Source of the DNA: Acinetobacter sp. ANC 3903
GTDB taxonomy: Bacteria; Pseudomonadota; Gammaproteobacteria; Pseudomonadales; Moraxellaceae
Assembly (NCBI RefSeq): GCF_002135315.1
Contig: NZ_NEGA01000003.1
Coordinates: 124,001 to 188,000, forward strand
Direction: 5' to 3'
Length of the DNA: 64,000 nt
Position 1 is the first letter of the stretch. Each line of letters starts with the position of its first letter. Shown here in pieces: positions 17,999-26,835 of this stretch. Position numbers and translations under genes: made by a program. Under the pieces are notes generated by a model. That model had not been told where the DNA came from, ran no database searches, and saw only the letters and a program-made list of their open reading frames with translations.

Positions 17999-19159
17999 AT
18001 GAATATGAATAAGAAAAAAATTTTAATTGTAACTCGTAACCTGCCTCCACTCATTGGAGGGATGGAACGCCTTAACTGGCATATAGCAGATGAGTTAAGC
18101 CATGAAAATGAAATTTTATTATTAAGCCATAAGGACGCTCAAAATACAGCACCTCAAAATTGTAATTTCTACGGCGTTAGACTCAATCCTTTACCCTTAT
18201 TCTTAATTACTGCATTTATTAAAACATTTCTAATTTGTATTTTCAAAAAACCAGATATTCTTTTTGCTGGCAGTGGCTTAACAGCGCCAATTGTGGTTTT
18301 CTGGGCAAAATTTTTTCGTAAAAAAAGTATTGTTTATATTCATGGTTTAGATATTGCAACGAATCACTCTATTTATAATTTGTTATGGGTTCCTTTCATT
18401 CGAAATGCAGACCAAGTAATTGTAAATAGCACCCCCACTCAAGAAATTTGTGAAAGAAAAAGCATCTCAAAAAATAAAATTAATATTATTCATCCAGGTG
18501 TCACATTTCCACCATTAGATCGAGATGAGTTAATTATTAAAGAATTAAAACAAACCTATCAATTAGAAAATTCAAAAATTCTGTTGTCAGTTGGGCGTTT
18601 AACAAAAAGAAAGGCTCTCAAAGAATTCGTAAATTTATCTTTACCTGAAATTATCAATAAAGTTCCAAATACCAAATTAGTCATTATTGGTGATACACCG
18701 TCTCAAGCATTAAATAAAAATCTACAAAGTAAAGAAGAAATTCTGCGAATAGCAGCCCAACATAATATTGAAAAGCATCTTATTTTTATTGGAAACATCT
18801 CAAATGAGATGATTCTTTCATCTTGGTTTTATCTAGCCGATTTGCATGTATTTCCTGTAAAGCATATTCTTGATGATCCCGAAGGATTTGGTATGGTTGC
18901 AATAGAAGCAGCTTCTCATGGTACACCTACCGTTGCCTTTGCTACAGGGGGAATCATAGATGCTGTTAAATCAAATGTATCTGGCTATCTTATTGAACCA
19001 GAAAACTACAAACAATTAACAACACAAACAATTGAATTACTCAGACACCTAAAGAAAATTAAGACTGAGAAATGTAAATCTTTTGCAGAAAGGTTTGCAT
19101 GGCACCAATTATTGAATAAGTTTAACAATATAATAAATTACATGGAGAAGAATAAATGA
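17999..19159 (+). CDS. GT4-family glycosyltransferase
   Basis: GT-B-fold retaining glycosyltransferase, probably cytoplasmic face, adding a hexose to a lipid-linked glycan. 386 residues. The N-terminal domain has NLPPLIGGMERLNWHIA (acceptor side). The C-terminal domain has LLSVGRLTKRKALKEF and the E-x7-E donor motif in DDPEGFGMVAIEAASHGTP. No clear ribosome binding site; ATGs at 17999 and 18005 are both possible. Coding sequence is very AT-rich compared with flanking housekeeping genes, which fits acquired glycan DNA. It overlaps the next gene by 4 bases (ATGA). Confidence 0.88.
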   Translation: MNMNKKKILIVTRNLPPLIGGMERLNWHIADELSHENEILLLSHKDAQNTAPQNCNFYGVRLNPLPLFLITAFIKTFLICIFKKPDILFAGSGLTAPIVVFWAKFFRKKSIVYIHGLDIATNHSIYNLLWVPFIRNADQVIVNSTPTQEICERKSISKNKINIIHPGVTFPPLDRDELIIKELKQTYQLENSKILLSVGRLTKRKALKEFVNLSLPEIINKVPNTKLVIIGDTPSQALNKNLQSKEEILRIAAQHNIEKHLIFIGNISNEMILSSWFYLADLHVFPVKHILDDPEGFGMVAIEAASHGTPTVAFATGGIIDAVKSNVSGYLIEPENYKQLTTQTIELLRHLKKIKTEKCKSFAERFAWHQLLNKFNNIINYMEKNK

Positions 19160-20175
19160 CTAAGCCCGCCATATGGTTTCCGATAATTAAAGCAAATACA
19201 GGTGTGGATCGTTTTACACTAAGTTTAGCTGATGCATTACATCGGCATGGTATACGTACTGAAATTACCTGGCTACCACATTATGCTGAATATCTACCTT
19301 ATTTAATTTCTAAGATTAGGCCTCCTGAATGGGCAAATATTATTCATATTAATTCATGGCTCCACTATCGTTTTTATGCACATTTTGGTTTACCTGTAGT
19401 CGTTACTTGTCATGGTTGCGTACATGACCCAGCTTTAGTCCCTTATAAAACCTTAGCACAAAAAATATATCATCATTTATGGATAAAGCCATTAGAAAAA
19501 TACGCTTTTCATCATGCCCATACAATTACTGCCGTCAGTCAATATACAGCCGAAATTACTTGTAAGAATTTTAATTCACCTTATATAATTACAATTCCTA
19601 ATTGGCTTCCTAATGCAGCCTTTAATTACCCTAAACACAGAAAAAAACCTCACCACCCATTTAAATTATTATTCTTAGGTAGACTAAGCACACGTAAAGG
19701 TGCAGATTTATTACCACTAATCATGAAAGCTTTAGGAAATAATTTTGAATTATATTATACAGTTCATCCACGAGATAAAATCAATCGAAATGACTATCCT
19801 AATAATATGAAAGCATTAGGCTGGTCATCTAATCCAGAACAAATTAAAACATGGATTGATGAAGCAGATACTTTACTTTTTCCTAGTCGTATGGAAGGAA
19901 TGCCTTTGGCTGTACTTGAAAGTATGGCTAGGGGATTACCAATAATATGTAGTGATAGCTCATCTTTACCTGAGATTGTAATATCAGGAGTTAATGGTAT
20001 TATCTGTCAAACAAATAATATTGATGAATATATTAAAGCTATTTTAATTTTATATAAAGATACTGAAAAATGGATTTCATTTTCAAAAAATGCATATCAT
20101 TATATGCATATGCATTACACAGAAAAGCAAATCATTGAAAAATATATTAATCTTTACATATCTATTATCTTATAA
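19156..20175 (+). CDS. GT4-family glycosyltransferase
   Basis: Second GT-B glycosyltransferase, translationally coupled to the preceding one through an ATGA overlap. 339 residues. The N terminus reads KANTGVDRFTLSLADAL. The C-terminal half has LLFLGRLSTRKGADLL and the donor motif SRMEGMPLAVLESMARGLP. The pair probably adds consecutive sugars. It runs convergently into the GT2 gene and overlaps its 3' end by 11 bases, with no terminator between them. AT-rich codon use as in its neighbour. Specific sugar unknown. Confidence 0.87.
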   Translation: MTKPAIWFPIIKANTGVDRFTLSLADALHRHGIRTEITWLPHYAEYLPYLISKIRPPEWANIIHINSWLHYRFYAHFGLPVVVTCHGCVHDPALVPYKTLAQKIYHHLWIKPLEKYAFHHAHTITAVSQYTAEITCKNFNSPYIITIPNWLPNAAFNYPKHRKKPHHPFKLLFLGRLSTRKGADLLPLIMKALGNNFELYYTVHPRDKINRNDYPNNMKALGWSSNPEQIKTWIDEADTLLFPSRMEGMPLAVLESMARGLPIICSDSSSLPEIVISGVNGIICQTNNIDEYIKAILILYKDTEKWISFSKNAYHYMHMHYTEKQIIEKYINLYISIIL

Positions 20176-21178
20176 ATTTATGCTTAACTAGTAGGTATTG
20201 AGAATAGCTATAGCTCAAAAAATCAACAATAAAAAAACTAACCACACCATACTTATATAAATTTAGGAACATTTTGTCCCCTCGATTAACAATTATACTT
20301 TTTTCATAATTCCCTATTAATAGCTTATCAATTTCAATCTTACAAAAAGCTCTATGTGCAGCAAGCGCCCCCCCCATTCTATATGAAATTGCAATATACA
20401 CGCGAAGCATATGTACTAATGGAATAATAAATAAAATATCTTTTGTAGCTGCATTTCTTAGACTCTCAATAACATATTTCAAACTTAATATATTTTTTTC
20501 AAGTACTCTAATATTAATATCATTTGTTATACTTTCTTTTCTATCTCTATAAGCATATAATAGCTTATTAGAAAAATAAATAGATTGAGAATTTTTAAAC
20601 ACAAAAGGAAGAACAGCTACATCTTCAAAATTGTAACCGACGGGGAATTTTAAAGAGTTAAAAAGTTTTTTCTTATAAACCCTTACCCATAAATACCATG
20701 CATTATCATTAAATATTCTCTTCAATATATCATTATTGATGACACACAACTCACATTCTTGTATTGAAAATTTTCCACTTATATTTTCTAAAAAACTATT
20801 AAAAAACCTACAATAATTGAATTGAATAATATCTGTACGATATAATTCTATCAAGGATAAAATCTCAGAAAAATATTCAGGCATTAAGATATCATCAGGA
20901 TCCAAGAAAGCTAGATATTCTCCTTTAGATTTTTCTACACCTAAATTCCTTGCTGAACTTACCCCTTTATTAACTTGTTCATAAACTCTAAATTTCTTTC
21001 TTATATCTATAGATTGTTTATCTAATACCTTATCAACTATTTCCATTGATCTATCAGGTGTACCGTCATTAACTAAAATTACTTCTACATTGGTAGGGAG
21101 CTGGGTAATGATACTTTCAAGGCATTCTGTTATGTATTTTTCTACTTTATATATCGGAACGATTAGACTTAGCAACAT
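20165..21178 (-). CDS. GT2-family glycosyltransferase containing a G8 tract
   Basis: GT-A-fold inverting glycosyltransferase. 337 residues. The N terminus is typical (LSLIVPIYKVEKYITECL), with VEVILVNDGTPDRS and the metal/nucleotide motif FLDPDD near residue 95. The C-terminal part is hydrophobic/aromatic, suggesting membrane association. It lies 9 bases after the Stealth gene and forms the distal end of the minus-strand glycan run. A G8 run at codons 268-271 (Met-Gly-Gly-Ala) is striking in such AT-rich DNA and could switch the gene by frameshift. Its extreme 3' end overlaps the convergent GT4 gene. Sugar unknown. Confidence 0.87.
   Translation of the reverse strand: MLLSLIVPIYKVEKYITECLESIITQLPTNVEVILVNDGTPDRSMEIVDKVLDKQSIDIRKKFRVYEQVNKGVSSARNLGVEKSKGEYLAFLDPDDILMPEYFSEILSLIELYRTDIIQFNYCRFFNSFLENISGKFSIQECELCVINNDILKRIFNDNAWYLWVRVYKKKLFNSLKFPVGYNFEDVAVLPFVFKNSQSIYFSNKLLYAYRDRKESITNDINIRVLEKNILSLKYVIESLRNAATKDILFIIPLVHMLRVYIAISYRMGGALAAHRAFCKIEIDKLLIGNYEKSIIVNRGDKMFLNLYKYGVVSFFIVDFLSYSYSQYLLVKHKFIR
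20368..20375 (-). repeat. G8 homopolymer inside the GT2 glycosyltransferase gene
   Basis: Eight C on the plus strand (G8 on the coding strand) read ATG GGG GGG GCG, residues 268-271. A one-base slip would remove the last 65 or so residues. This copy is in frame. Confidence 0.9.
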
Positions 21179-21187
21179 ATTACAGAC

Positions 21188-22210
21188 TCACATCATATCA
21201 AGTTCAAAAGAACTTTTTCGTGGAAACTTTTCCAAAAGAGCTGTTGTTAACTTCATCTTTAACGTAACAAAATCATCCACACTTTCATGATCATTGATAC
21301 ATATCTCACAAGCATCTTCTCTTAAGAGCATTTCAACAATTTCATCAATATTATGTGAATTTATATTATAACAACGCCCTCGGCGACTCTTATTAACTGG
21401 ATAAAAATTTCCCTCAACAAGATTCCAATAACGAAATAAATATGTATTAACTTCTCCTTCACTCCTGAAACGATGAGAAGACATATCTGTTAAAAACAAC
21501 ATTTCTTTATTCCAAATTTTATCAAAGGTACTCCTCAACATTGGTGCTGATACATGATAATCATGAAATGCAGAGAAATAACCATATGGAAACTGAAACA
21601 GGTTTTTTAAATTATCCATTAATCCATAATGAATATTAAAAATTTTTGAAAAATGTCTATACATCACTTCTTTTTTATTAAAGTATTCATTAATAATATT
21701 AACACAACGGTGTCTCACTATTGCCCATGAATGTTTATTCCCTATTTGGAACAAAGACTCCATCAATAGCTGATCACAAGGCACACCTCTTTTAAAAAAA
21801 TAATCAGGAGAAATATCTTTATTGACAAATACATCATCATTAAAATATACAAAATTCTCACTTAAATTATTAATTTTATTTAAATAAATCCCTATCACCT
21901 GTGAATTGAACGTAGGTAAAAAATCTCTTGGAATAATATCCTCATGCTTTACTAAATTTAATTTAGGATGATTAATATTTAACCATACTGGATAATGACC
22001 GCTGGTTACAAGATGAACCTTACGCACCCAAGGACAATATTTTTCAACAGACCTAAACCAAAAGTGAAAATTATCCCAATCTCTGAACCTAGAAATATTA
22101 ACCGCATGAGGGCTTATATTTTTATATTGGCCTTTATAAAAACGATAATGCTCCTGCCACTCAGGATCATTACCATCCACCCAAGTCACAACAAAATCTA
22201 TATCAGACAT
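21188..22210 (-). CDS. Stealth-family sugar-1-phosphate transferase
   Basis: The Stealth family transfers hexose-1-phosphate from nucleotide sugars, building phosphodiester-linked glycans such as capsules. The 340-residue protein shows the family's conserved regions: CR1 DFVVTWVDGNDPEW (residues 5-18); CR2 from about residue 41 (FRDWDNFHFWFRSVEKYCPW, then KVHLVTSGHYPVWL, the LPTFNSQ segment and FVYFNDDVF); a CR3-like block around SAPMLRSTFDKIWNKE; and a CR4-like SSHRFRSEGEVNTYLFRYW. It lies 11 bases after the ABC flippase gene and 9 before the GT2 gene, one transcription unit. AT-rich. Its presence suggests a phosphate-containing repeat in the glycan. Confidence 0.9.
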   Translation of the reverse strand: MSDIDFVVTWVDGNDPEWQEHYRFYKGQYKNISPHAVNISRFRDWDNFHFWFRSVEKYCPWVRKVHLVTSGHYPVWLNINHPKLNLVKHEDIIPRDFLPTFNSQVIGIYLNKINNLSENFVYFNDDVFVNKDISPDYFFKRGVPCDQLLMESLFQIGNKHSWAIVRHRCVNIINEYFNKKEVMYRHFSKIFNIHYGLMDNLKNLFQFPYGYFSAFHDYHVSAPMLRSTFDKIWNKEMLFLTDMSSHRFRSEGEVNTYLFRYWNLVEGNFYPVNKSRRGRCYNINSHNIDEIVEMLLREDACEICINDHESVDDFVTLKMKLTTALLEKFPRKSSFELDMM

Positions 22211-22221
22211 TTGATAATCCC

Positions 22222-23949
22222 TTACCTAATTAAGTTGAAATCTATAAACCAATCGCATCCCGCCACTGCACTCTCCCGATGTGTAATAATCACGATGGTC
22301 ATTTTACCGTTTAAACGCCGAATGGCTTCATTAACGGCCTGTTCAGTTTCAGTATCTAACGCACTGGTCGCTTCATCCATAAATAAAACCTGTGGTTTTT
22401 TATATAAAGCACGTGCAATTCCAATACGTTGACGTTGCCCCCCAGATAGCATCACTCCACGCTCACCCACCAAGGTATCATATCCTAAAGGTAGTTGATT
22501 TTTAATAAAATCATGTATCTGTGCTTGTTTAGCAACAAATTCCACCTGTTTAAAATCAATCTGTGCTGACGGCACACCAAAGGCAATATTTTCCGCAATG
22601 GTTTTATCCACCAAATAAATACTTTGCGGTACATACCCGACCAAGTCTCGCCACGCCATGATGTTATGTTCGGTCAATGCAACTCCATCAATCAATATCT
22701 GCCCCTGCTGGGGTTGTAAAAGCCCGAGCATCATATCCATTAGGGTACTTTTTCCACTGCCACTTTTACCCACGATACCTAGACTGCTATTCTTAGGAAT
22801 GCTCAGATTCATGTCTTTTAATACAAGTTGATCTAGCCGATTTGGGTAGGCAAAACCAATATTGTTTAGACAAATCGAATGTTCAAAACTTAACTTTTGT
22901 AAATTTGATTTTAAAGGTATTGCATGCTTATGTTCTTCTAAGGCAAATTCAGGTTGCAGGATTGCCAATACTTGCTGAGAAAATTTAATTTGCGAAATTG
23001 AACGGTAAATATTTTGCGCTGCAGGCAACATACGGTAAGCAGCAAAACCGTATAAGCCCAATACAGGCAAAATATGCGAAACATCTTTCCCCGACACCAC
23101 CAAAATCATGGCTAAACCAATTAAACAACCATAGCCAACGGTTTCAATAATATTCAGCGGTACTTGCCCTAATGTATCACGAGTGGCAATGTGCCGCGCA
23201 AACACAAGTGACGATTGCTCAAATTGTTCAATATAGCCATGTTTAGCATTATTAATCATCACATCTTTGATACCTGCCAATGCCTCTTGGCAGGTTTGAT
23301 AACGCTCTTTATTTGCTTGAGTAAATTCTTGCCCAATTTGAGTCAGTTTTTTGCGCACTAACATATAAATAGTGATATAAAATACGCAAAGTACAAATGC
23401 TGTTGCCACTGCCATAAGCGGGTCATACAGTAGAAGAATTCCAACCATTGACAATAACACTATTCCATATGACATAAGCGTTAAAGCTGGTAAAATCATA
23501 GCCCAAATAAGTTGATCGACTTCAGATAAAATGTTTTTGACTAAGGTTGCACTATTTCGCTGAATAAAAAATTCATAGTTTTGCTGTAAATAAATTTTAA
23601 GTAAGCGAGTAGAAAAATAATGACGTTGTAAACTTGCAAAACGATTGACCGCATACTGGGTCACAATTTTAAATACTGTTGAAAATATAACAATAGTTAA
23701 AGAGAGAAAGCCTAAATAGAGTATAAAGTTTTGTTTATTTAAGGCTCCTGTAAAACCATATAGTAGTTTTAAATAGTGATTCGACTCTACGACTTCTGGG
23801 TTCGATAACACTGCCAAAAAAGGCATAATTGAAATGACTCCCGCTGATTCAATAAAAGCCATACCTATCACTAAAATTAAGACATAGATAACTTTGCGTT
23901 TATCAAGTGGCGAAAGAATTTGCCAAAGTTGTTTCAAACTACTAAACAC
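22222..23949 (-). CDS. PglK/MsbA-type ABC exporter, probable lipid-linked glycan flippase
   Basis: Half-size ABC exporter of 575 residues. The N-terminal transmembrane domain has about six helices (to about 320). The ATPase domain has Walker A GKSGSGKST near residue 398, signature LSGGQRQRIGIARAL, Walker B VLFMDEATSALD and the H-loop ITHRE. Similar transporters (PglK) flip undecaprenyl-PP-oligosaccharides across the inner membrane. Context between glycosyltransferases and an oligosaccharyltransferase favours that role over lipid A export. The start codon is GTG at 23949 with AGAGAAG upstream. It lies 8 bases after the polyprenyl-P-sugar synthase gene. Confidence 0.85.
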   Translation of the reverse strand: MFSSLKQLWQILSPLDKRKVIYVLILVIGMAFIESAGVISIMPFLAVLSNPEVVESNHYLKLLYGFTGALNKQNFILYLGFLSLTIVIFSTVFKIVTQYAVNRFASLQRHYFSTRLLKIYLQQNYEFFIQRNSATLVKNILSEVDQLIWAMILPALTLMSYGIVLLSMVGILLLYDPLMAVATAFVLCVFYITIYMLVRKKLTQIGQEFTQANKERYQTCQEALAGIKDVMINNAKHGYIEQFEQSSLVFARHIATRDTLGQVPLNIIETVGYGCLIGLAMILVVSGKDVSHILPVLGLYGFAAYRMLPAAQNIYRSISQIKFSQQVLAILQPEFALEEHKHAIPLKSNLQKLSFEHSICLNNIGFAYPNRLDQLVLKDMNLSIPKNSSLGIVGKSGSGKSTLMDMMLGLLQPQQGQILIDGVALTEHNIMAWRDLVGYVPQSIYLVDKTIAENIAFGVPSAQIDFKQVEFVAKQAQIHDFIKNQLPLGYDTLVGERGVMLSGGQRQRIGIARALYKKPQVLFMDEATSALDTETEQAVNEAIRRLNGKMTIVIITHRESAVAGCDWFIDFNLIR

Positions 23950-23957
23950 GATTATAT

Positions 23958-24806
23958 TTACTTCTCTTTATACATCAACGCTGTAATTTGTTCTGAAATT
24001 AAGCCCATAAGAAAAATCATAATACCGCCTGTATAAAGTAAAGCACTCATATTAGTAAAACGATGAAACTCATAAAGGGTATAACCATACCAGCCTGTCC
24101 CCATTAAAAACAGCACCACAGCAATCGGTAAAAACATCTTTAAAGGTGAGAATAACGTAGCTATCTTAAATATGATTAAAAAGAATCGCACTCCGTCTTT
24201 TAAAGGTTGAATATGACTTTTACCAATACGTTTAGCTGCGTGAATGGGAACATAGGTTACCGAATAGCCTGCACGGAAAAATGCCATAGTACTGGTGGTT
24301 GGATATGAAAACCCATTCGGCAGTAAATATAAAAATTCTCTGAATTTATTCGCACGTACTGCACGAAAGCCTGATGTTAAGTCTTCCACTTTTTGCTCAG
24401 TCATATAAGTCGCAAGGTTGTTATAGAGTGTATTAGCAATTCCACGACCAACACTCGCTTGAGAGCCTTTTTGCCTAGCGCCTACAACTAAATCATAACC
24501 TTGGTTTATTTTTTCCAGTAATCGAGGAATGTCTTGCGGGTCATGCTGTCCATCAGCATCCATAAATACAATAAGGTCACCTGTCGCATTTCTTGCCCCA
24601 GTCTTAATTGCTGCACCATTCCCTTTGGAATAAGGATGAGTAATCACTTTTGCACCAGCTTGTTCTGCTACAATTGAAGTTTTGTCGGTAGACCCATCAT
24701 TCACAACAATAATTTCATCAACTATATTCAGTTGCTTAATTTTTTTAATTGTTTGTTCAATTGCTGCAGATTCATTTTTAGCAGGCAACACCACACTAAC
24801 TTTCAT
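23958..24806 (-). CDS. Polyprenyl-phosphate glycosyltransferase (GT2, DPM1/ArnC-like)
   Basis: Likely makes undecaprenyl-phosphate-sugar from a nucleotide sugar, the donor type used by GT-C enzymes. The 282-residue protein has a dolichyl-P-mannose-synthase-like catalytic domain: VVLPAKNESAAIEQTI, IVVNDGSTDKT, GNGAAIKTGARNA and FMDADGQHDPQ. LTSGFRAVRANKFREF follows, then two C-terminal membrane helices (about 217-240 and 255-275). It overlaps the upstream GT-C gene by ATGA, strongly suggesting that the two proteins work together. The sugar cannot be read from the sequence. Confidence 0.88.
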   Translation of the reverse strand: MKVSVVLPAKNESAAIEQTIKKIKQLNIVDEIIVVNDGSTDKTSIVAEQAGAKVITHPYSKGNGAAIKTGARNATGDLIVFMDADGQHDPQDIPRLLEKINQGYDLVVGARQKGSQASVGRGIANTLYNNLATYMTEQKVEDLTSGFRAVRANKFREFLYLLPNGFSYPTTSTMAFFRAGYSVTYVPIHAAKRIGKSHIQPLKDGVRFFLIIFKIATLFSPLKMFLPIAVVLFLMGTGWYGYTLYEFHRFTNMSALLYTGGIMIFLMGLISEQITALMYKEK

Positions 24807-26740
24807 GATGCCACCTTACTTAATTCAGCATTTAAATCTATTAACATATCACGTCTTGTTTGTTTTATAGTTTCGTCATAATAAGTGTTTGACTTTTTTA
24901 AAGTACTTTCAGGTTGCTTATCATAAACCACTTCAGTTTCATCTAATAATTTTAATGCTTGTGGCAAATAACCCGCATTACCCATTACAACAACCATATT
25001 CAAACCATATTCAACATCTGCAGATAATGCAAGGGACTGACTATAATATTGATATGCAACATCAGGTTTATTTTGCAAAGTCAAAATTCGTCCTTGCAAA
25101 AAAAGAGCATAACTCTTGAAGTCTTTTATTCTCAAATAAGATGGATTGTCTGACATAGCATTTAGTATATCTAACAAAGCATCACCATACTTTGCAATGA
25201 TCGGTGGCTTATCTAATGTATAAAATACTAACTCTCGAATTGCAATCGCAGCTTGAGTATCTGCACGGTGTAAACTGACCTGCTGTTTTGTCCGTATAAA
25301 ATCTTGCTGGCTTACAGAACCATCTTTAATTTTTTGCAATAATAATTGTAGCGACAATAAACCACTTTCAGGTCGCCTTTTTAATGCTAGTTCCACAATC
25401 TCATTTGCTTGTTGATAGTGTCCACCTCTTGCTAACACCTCTGCAATAATACTTTGTGCACGTGGAGAATTCGGACTATTTTGTGCCCAATAGAGCATTA
25501 ATTTGTTTTCATCCGACCATAATGAAGCGCGCTGCCAGGTCATTGCAGATAAAAAAACAAGTATTAATAAACTTACAAATATCACTACACTTGGCTTAAT
25601 AATTTCAGATAAAGCATATAATCCTGCTGCTAGAGGTAAAAATAAAAATATTGCTGCTATATAATTACGATGTTCAAAATATAACTCCAAGCCAATTACT
25701 GTAGATTCCATGAGATGAGCAGCAAAGAAAAATAAAATGGCCAGTGCAAGCAGGGGATATTTTTTTCGGAGCAAAAAACTCCCAATAAATAAGAGCAATA
25801 AGAATAAAATCGAAAATAGTGTACTTGGTGGAGTAAGCCAACCTTTAGATACTAAAAAACCATCCTGAAAAAAACCATAACCTTCTATACGTGGAATAAA
25901 TAGTTGAGCCAGATAATCTACAATAATCCGCCCCTCGGTCAATAATCTCTCTATTTGATTAAAATTACGACTTGGCCATGGATCTGGTGAGAAATCAATA
26001 TAATGTAAAAGCACAACAGCTATAGCCATCGAAGGCAACCATAGACAGATAGCTCGCCATTGCCATAGTGGCTTATTATTTGTATTGGGGTTACAGAACT
26101 CAACAACTAAAACAAGCAGTGGCAATAATGCTCCATTCTCTTTACTAAAAGTCGCCAATATCGTGCCTAATCCTATTGAAACTGTCATCAATACATATGC
26201 AAAATAAGGTTTTGTGACTATTAAAGCGCGCCCTTTGAAATATCCAATCAAAGCCAATAAAGTAAATAGTAATGGTAATTGTGCCATCCGTTGAATCACA
26301 TAAAGTGTCGTAGATAACATAAATGGATGTAATAGCCAAAAACTTGCAGTTAACAAGGCAATCCATTTTATTTTTTGTTCTTTTATTTCTCCATAAGCGC
26401 GTAATAACAGACATGTTACCCAATATAACAATACACCACAAAGTAGATGAATGATGAGATTGACCACTTTAAACGGCAAGGCATTACCTGTAAACCAATC
26501 CTCAGCTTGAGGGACAAAAGTAATCAACGATACTGGTCGACCAGTCGGGCCTGCGATCCCATTCATTACAAATTTTTGTACATCTGCCCATTGGCTCATA
26601 TCACCATATTTAGATATTTCACTTAAGTTACTTAGATCGTCAAAAAGAAAGTCCCCTTTTAATCCAGGGAAATAGACTAAAACCACCAATACCAAAATAA
26701 AAAATAGACAAATTTCTGGTAATGATTGTTTCTTATACAT
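24803..26740 (-). CDS. GT-C-type membrane glycosyltransferase with TPR-like C terminus, candidate TfpW-like pilin transferase
   Basis: Polytopic protein of 645 residues with about 11 hydrophobic segments, then a soluble helical C-terminal region (about 430-645) resembling tetratricopeptide repeats. The first periplasmic loop has the acidic pair of GT-C enzymes (GDFLFDD, D34-D35). Further conserved-looking blocks are GPTGRPVSLITF, FSKENGALLP and FEHRNYIAAIFLFLPLA. GT-C enzymes use polyprenyl-P-sugars on the periplasmic side. TfpW of some Pseudomonas strains is a GT-C enzyme encoded beside pilA that glycosylates pilin. Here the gene is the first after pilA and is fused by ATGA overlap to a polyprenyl-P-sugar synthase gene. 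Function is inferred from architecture and context. Confidence 0.75.
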   Translation of the reverse strand: MYKKQSLPEICLFFILVLVVLVYFPGLKGDFLFDDLSNLSEISKYGDMSQWADVQKFVMNGIAGPTGRPVSLITFVPQAEDWFTGNALPFKVVNLIIHLLCGVLLYWVTCLLLRAYGEIKEQKIKWIALLTASFWLLHPFMLSTTLYVIQRMAQLPLLFTLLALIGYFKGRALIVTKPYFAYVLMTVSIGLGTILATFSKENGALLPLLVLVVEFCNPNTNNKPLWQWRAICLWLPSMAIAVVLLHYIDFSPDPWPSRNFNQIERLLTEGRIIVDYLAQLFIPRIEGYGFFQDGFLVSKGWLTPPSTLFSILFLLLLFIGSFLLRKKYPLLALAILFFFAAHLMESTVIGLELYFEHRNYIAAIFLFLPLAAGLYALSEIIKPSVVIFVSLLILVFLSAMTWQRASLWSDENKLMLYWAQNSPNSPRAQSIIAEVLARGGHYQQANEIVELALKRRPESGLLSLQLLLQKIKDGSVSQQDFIRTKQQVSLHRADTQAAIAIRELVFYTLDKPPIIAKYGDALLDILNAMSDNPSYLRIKDFKSYALFLQGRILTLQNKPDVAYQYYSQSLALSADVEYGLNMVVVMGNAGYLPQALKLLDETEVVYDKQPESTLKKSNTYYDETIKQTRRDMLIDLNAELSKVAS

Positions 26741-26792
26741 TTAAACTTCCTTTTTTTCTTTAGTCGAACAAATAACATCATAAAAACTAATA

Positions 26793-26820
26793 TAAAAAAA
26801 GCGACTTAAAGTCGCTTTTT
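26793..26820 (-). terminator. Rho-independent terminator after pilA
   Basis: The stem gcgact / agtcgc, extended by A/T pairing, has a T run on the minus strand just after the pilA stop. It would limit read-through of the strong pilin transcript into the GT-C and glycan genes. Confidence 0.85.
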
Positions 26821-26835
26821 TAAGAACATTACAAC

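Noticed and set aside
20165-20175. 11-base overlap of convergent glycosyltransferase genes as a sign of assembly error
   Set aside because: Both genes have complete family C termini and normal lengths; short convergent overlaps are common.
22438-22443. G6 runs in the ABC flippase, pilQ (40203-40208) and second sbp gene as further phase-variation sites
   Set aside because: Six bases is too short to stand out from chance in this much sequence.
22222-23949. ABC transporter as MsbA (lipid A flippase)
   Set aside because: Its place in the glycan run favours a lipid-linked glycan flippase; an essential msbA would not be expected inside a variable island.
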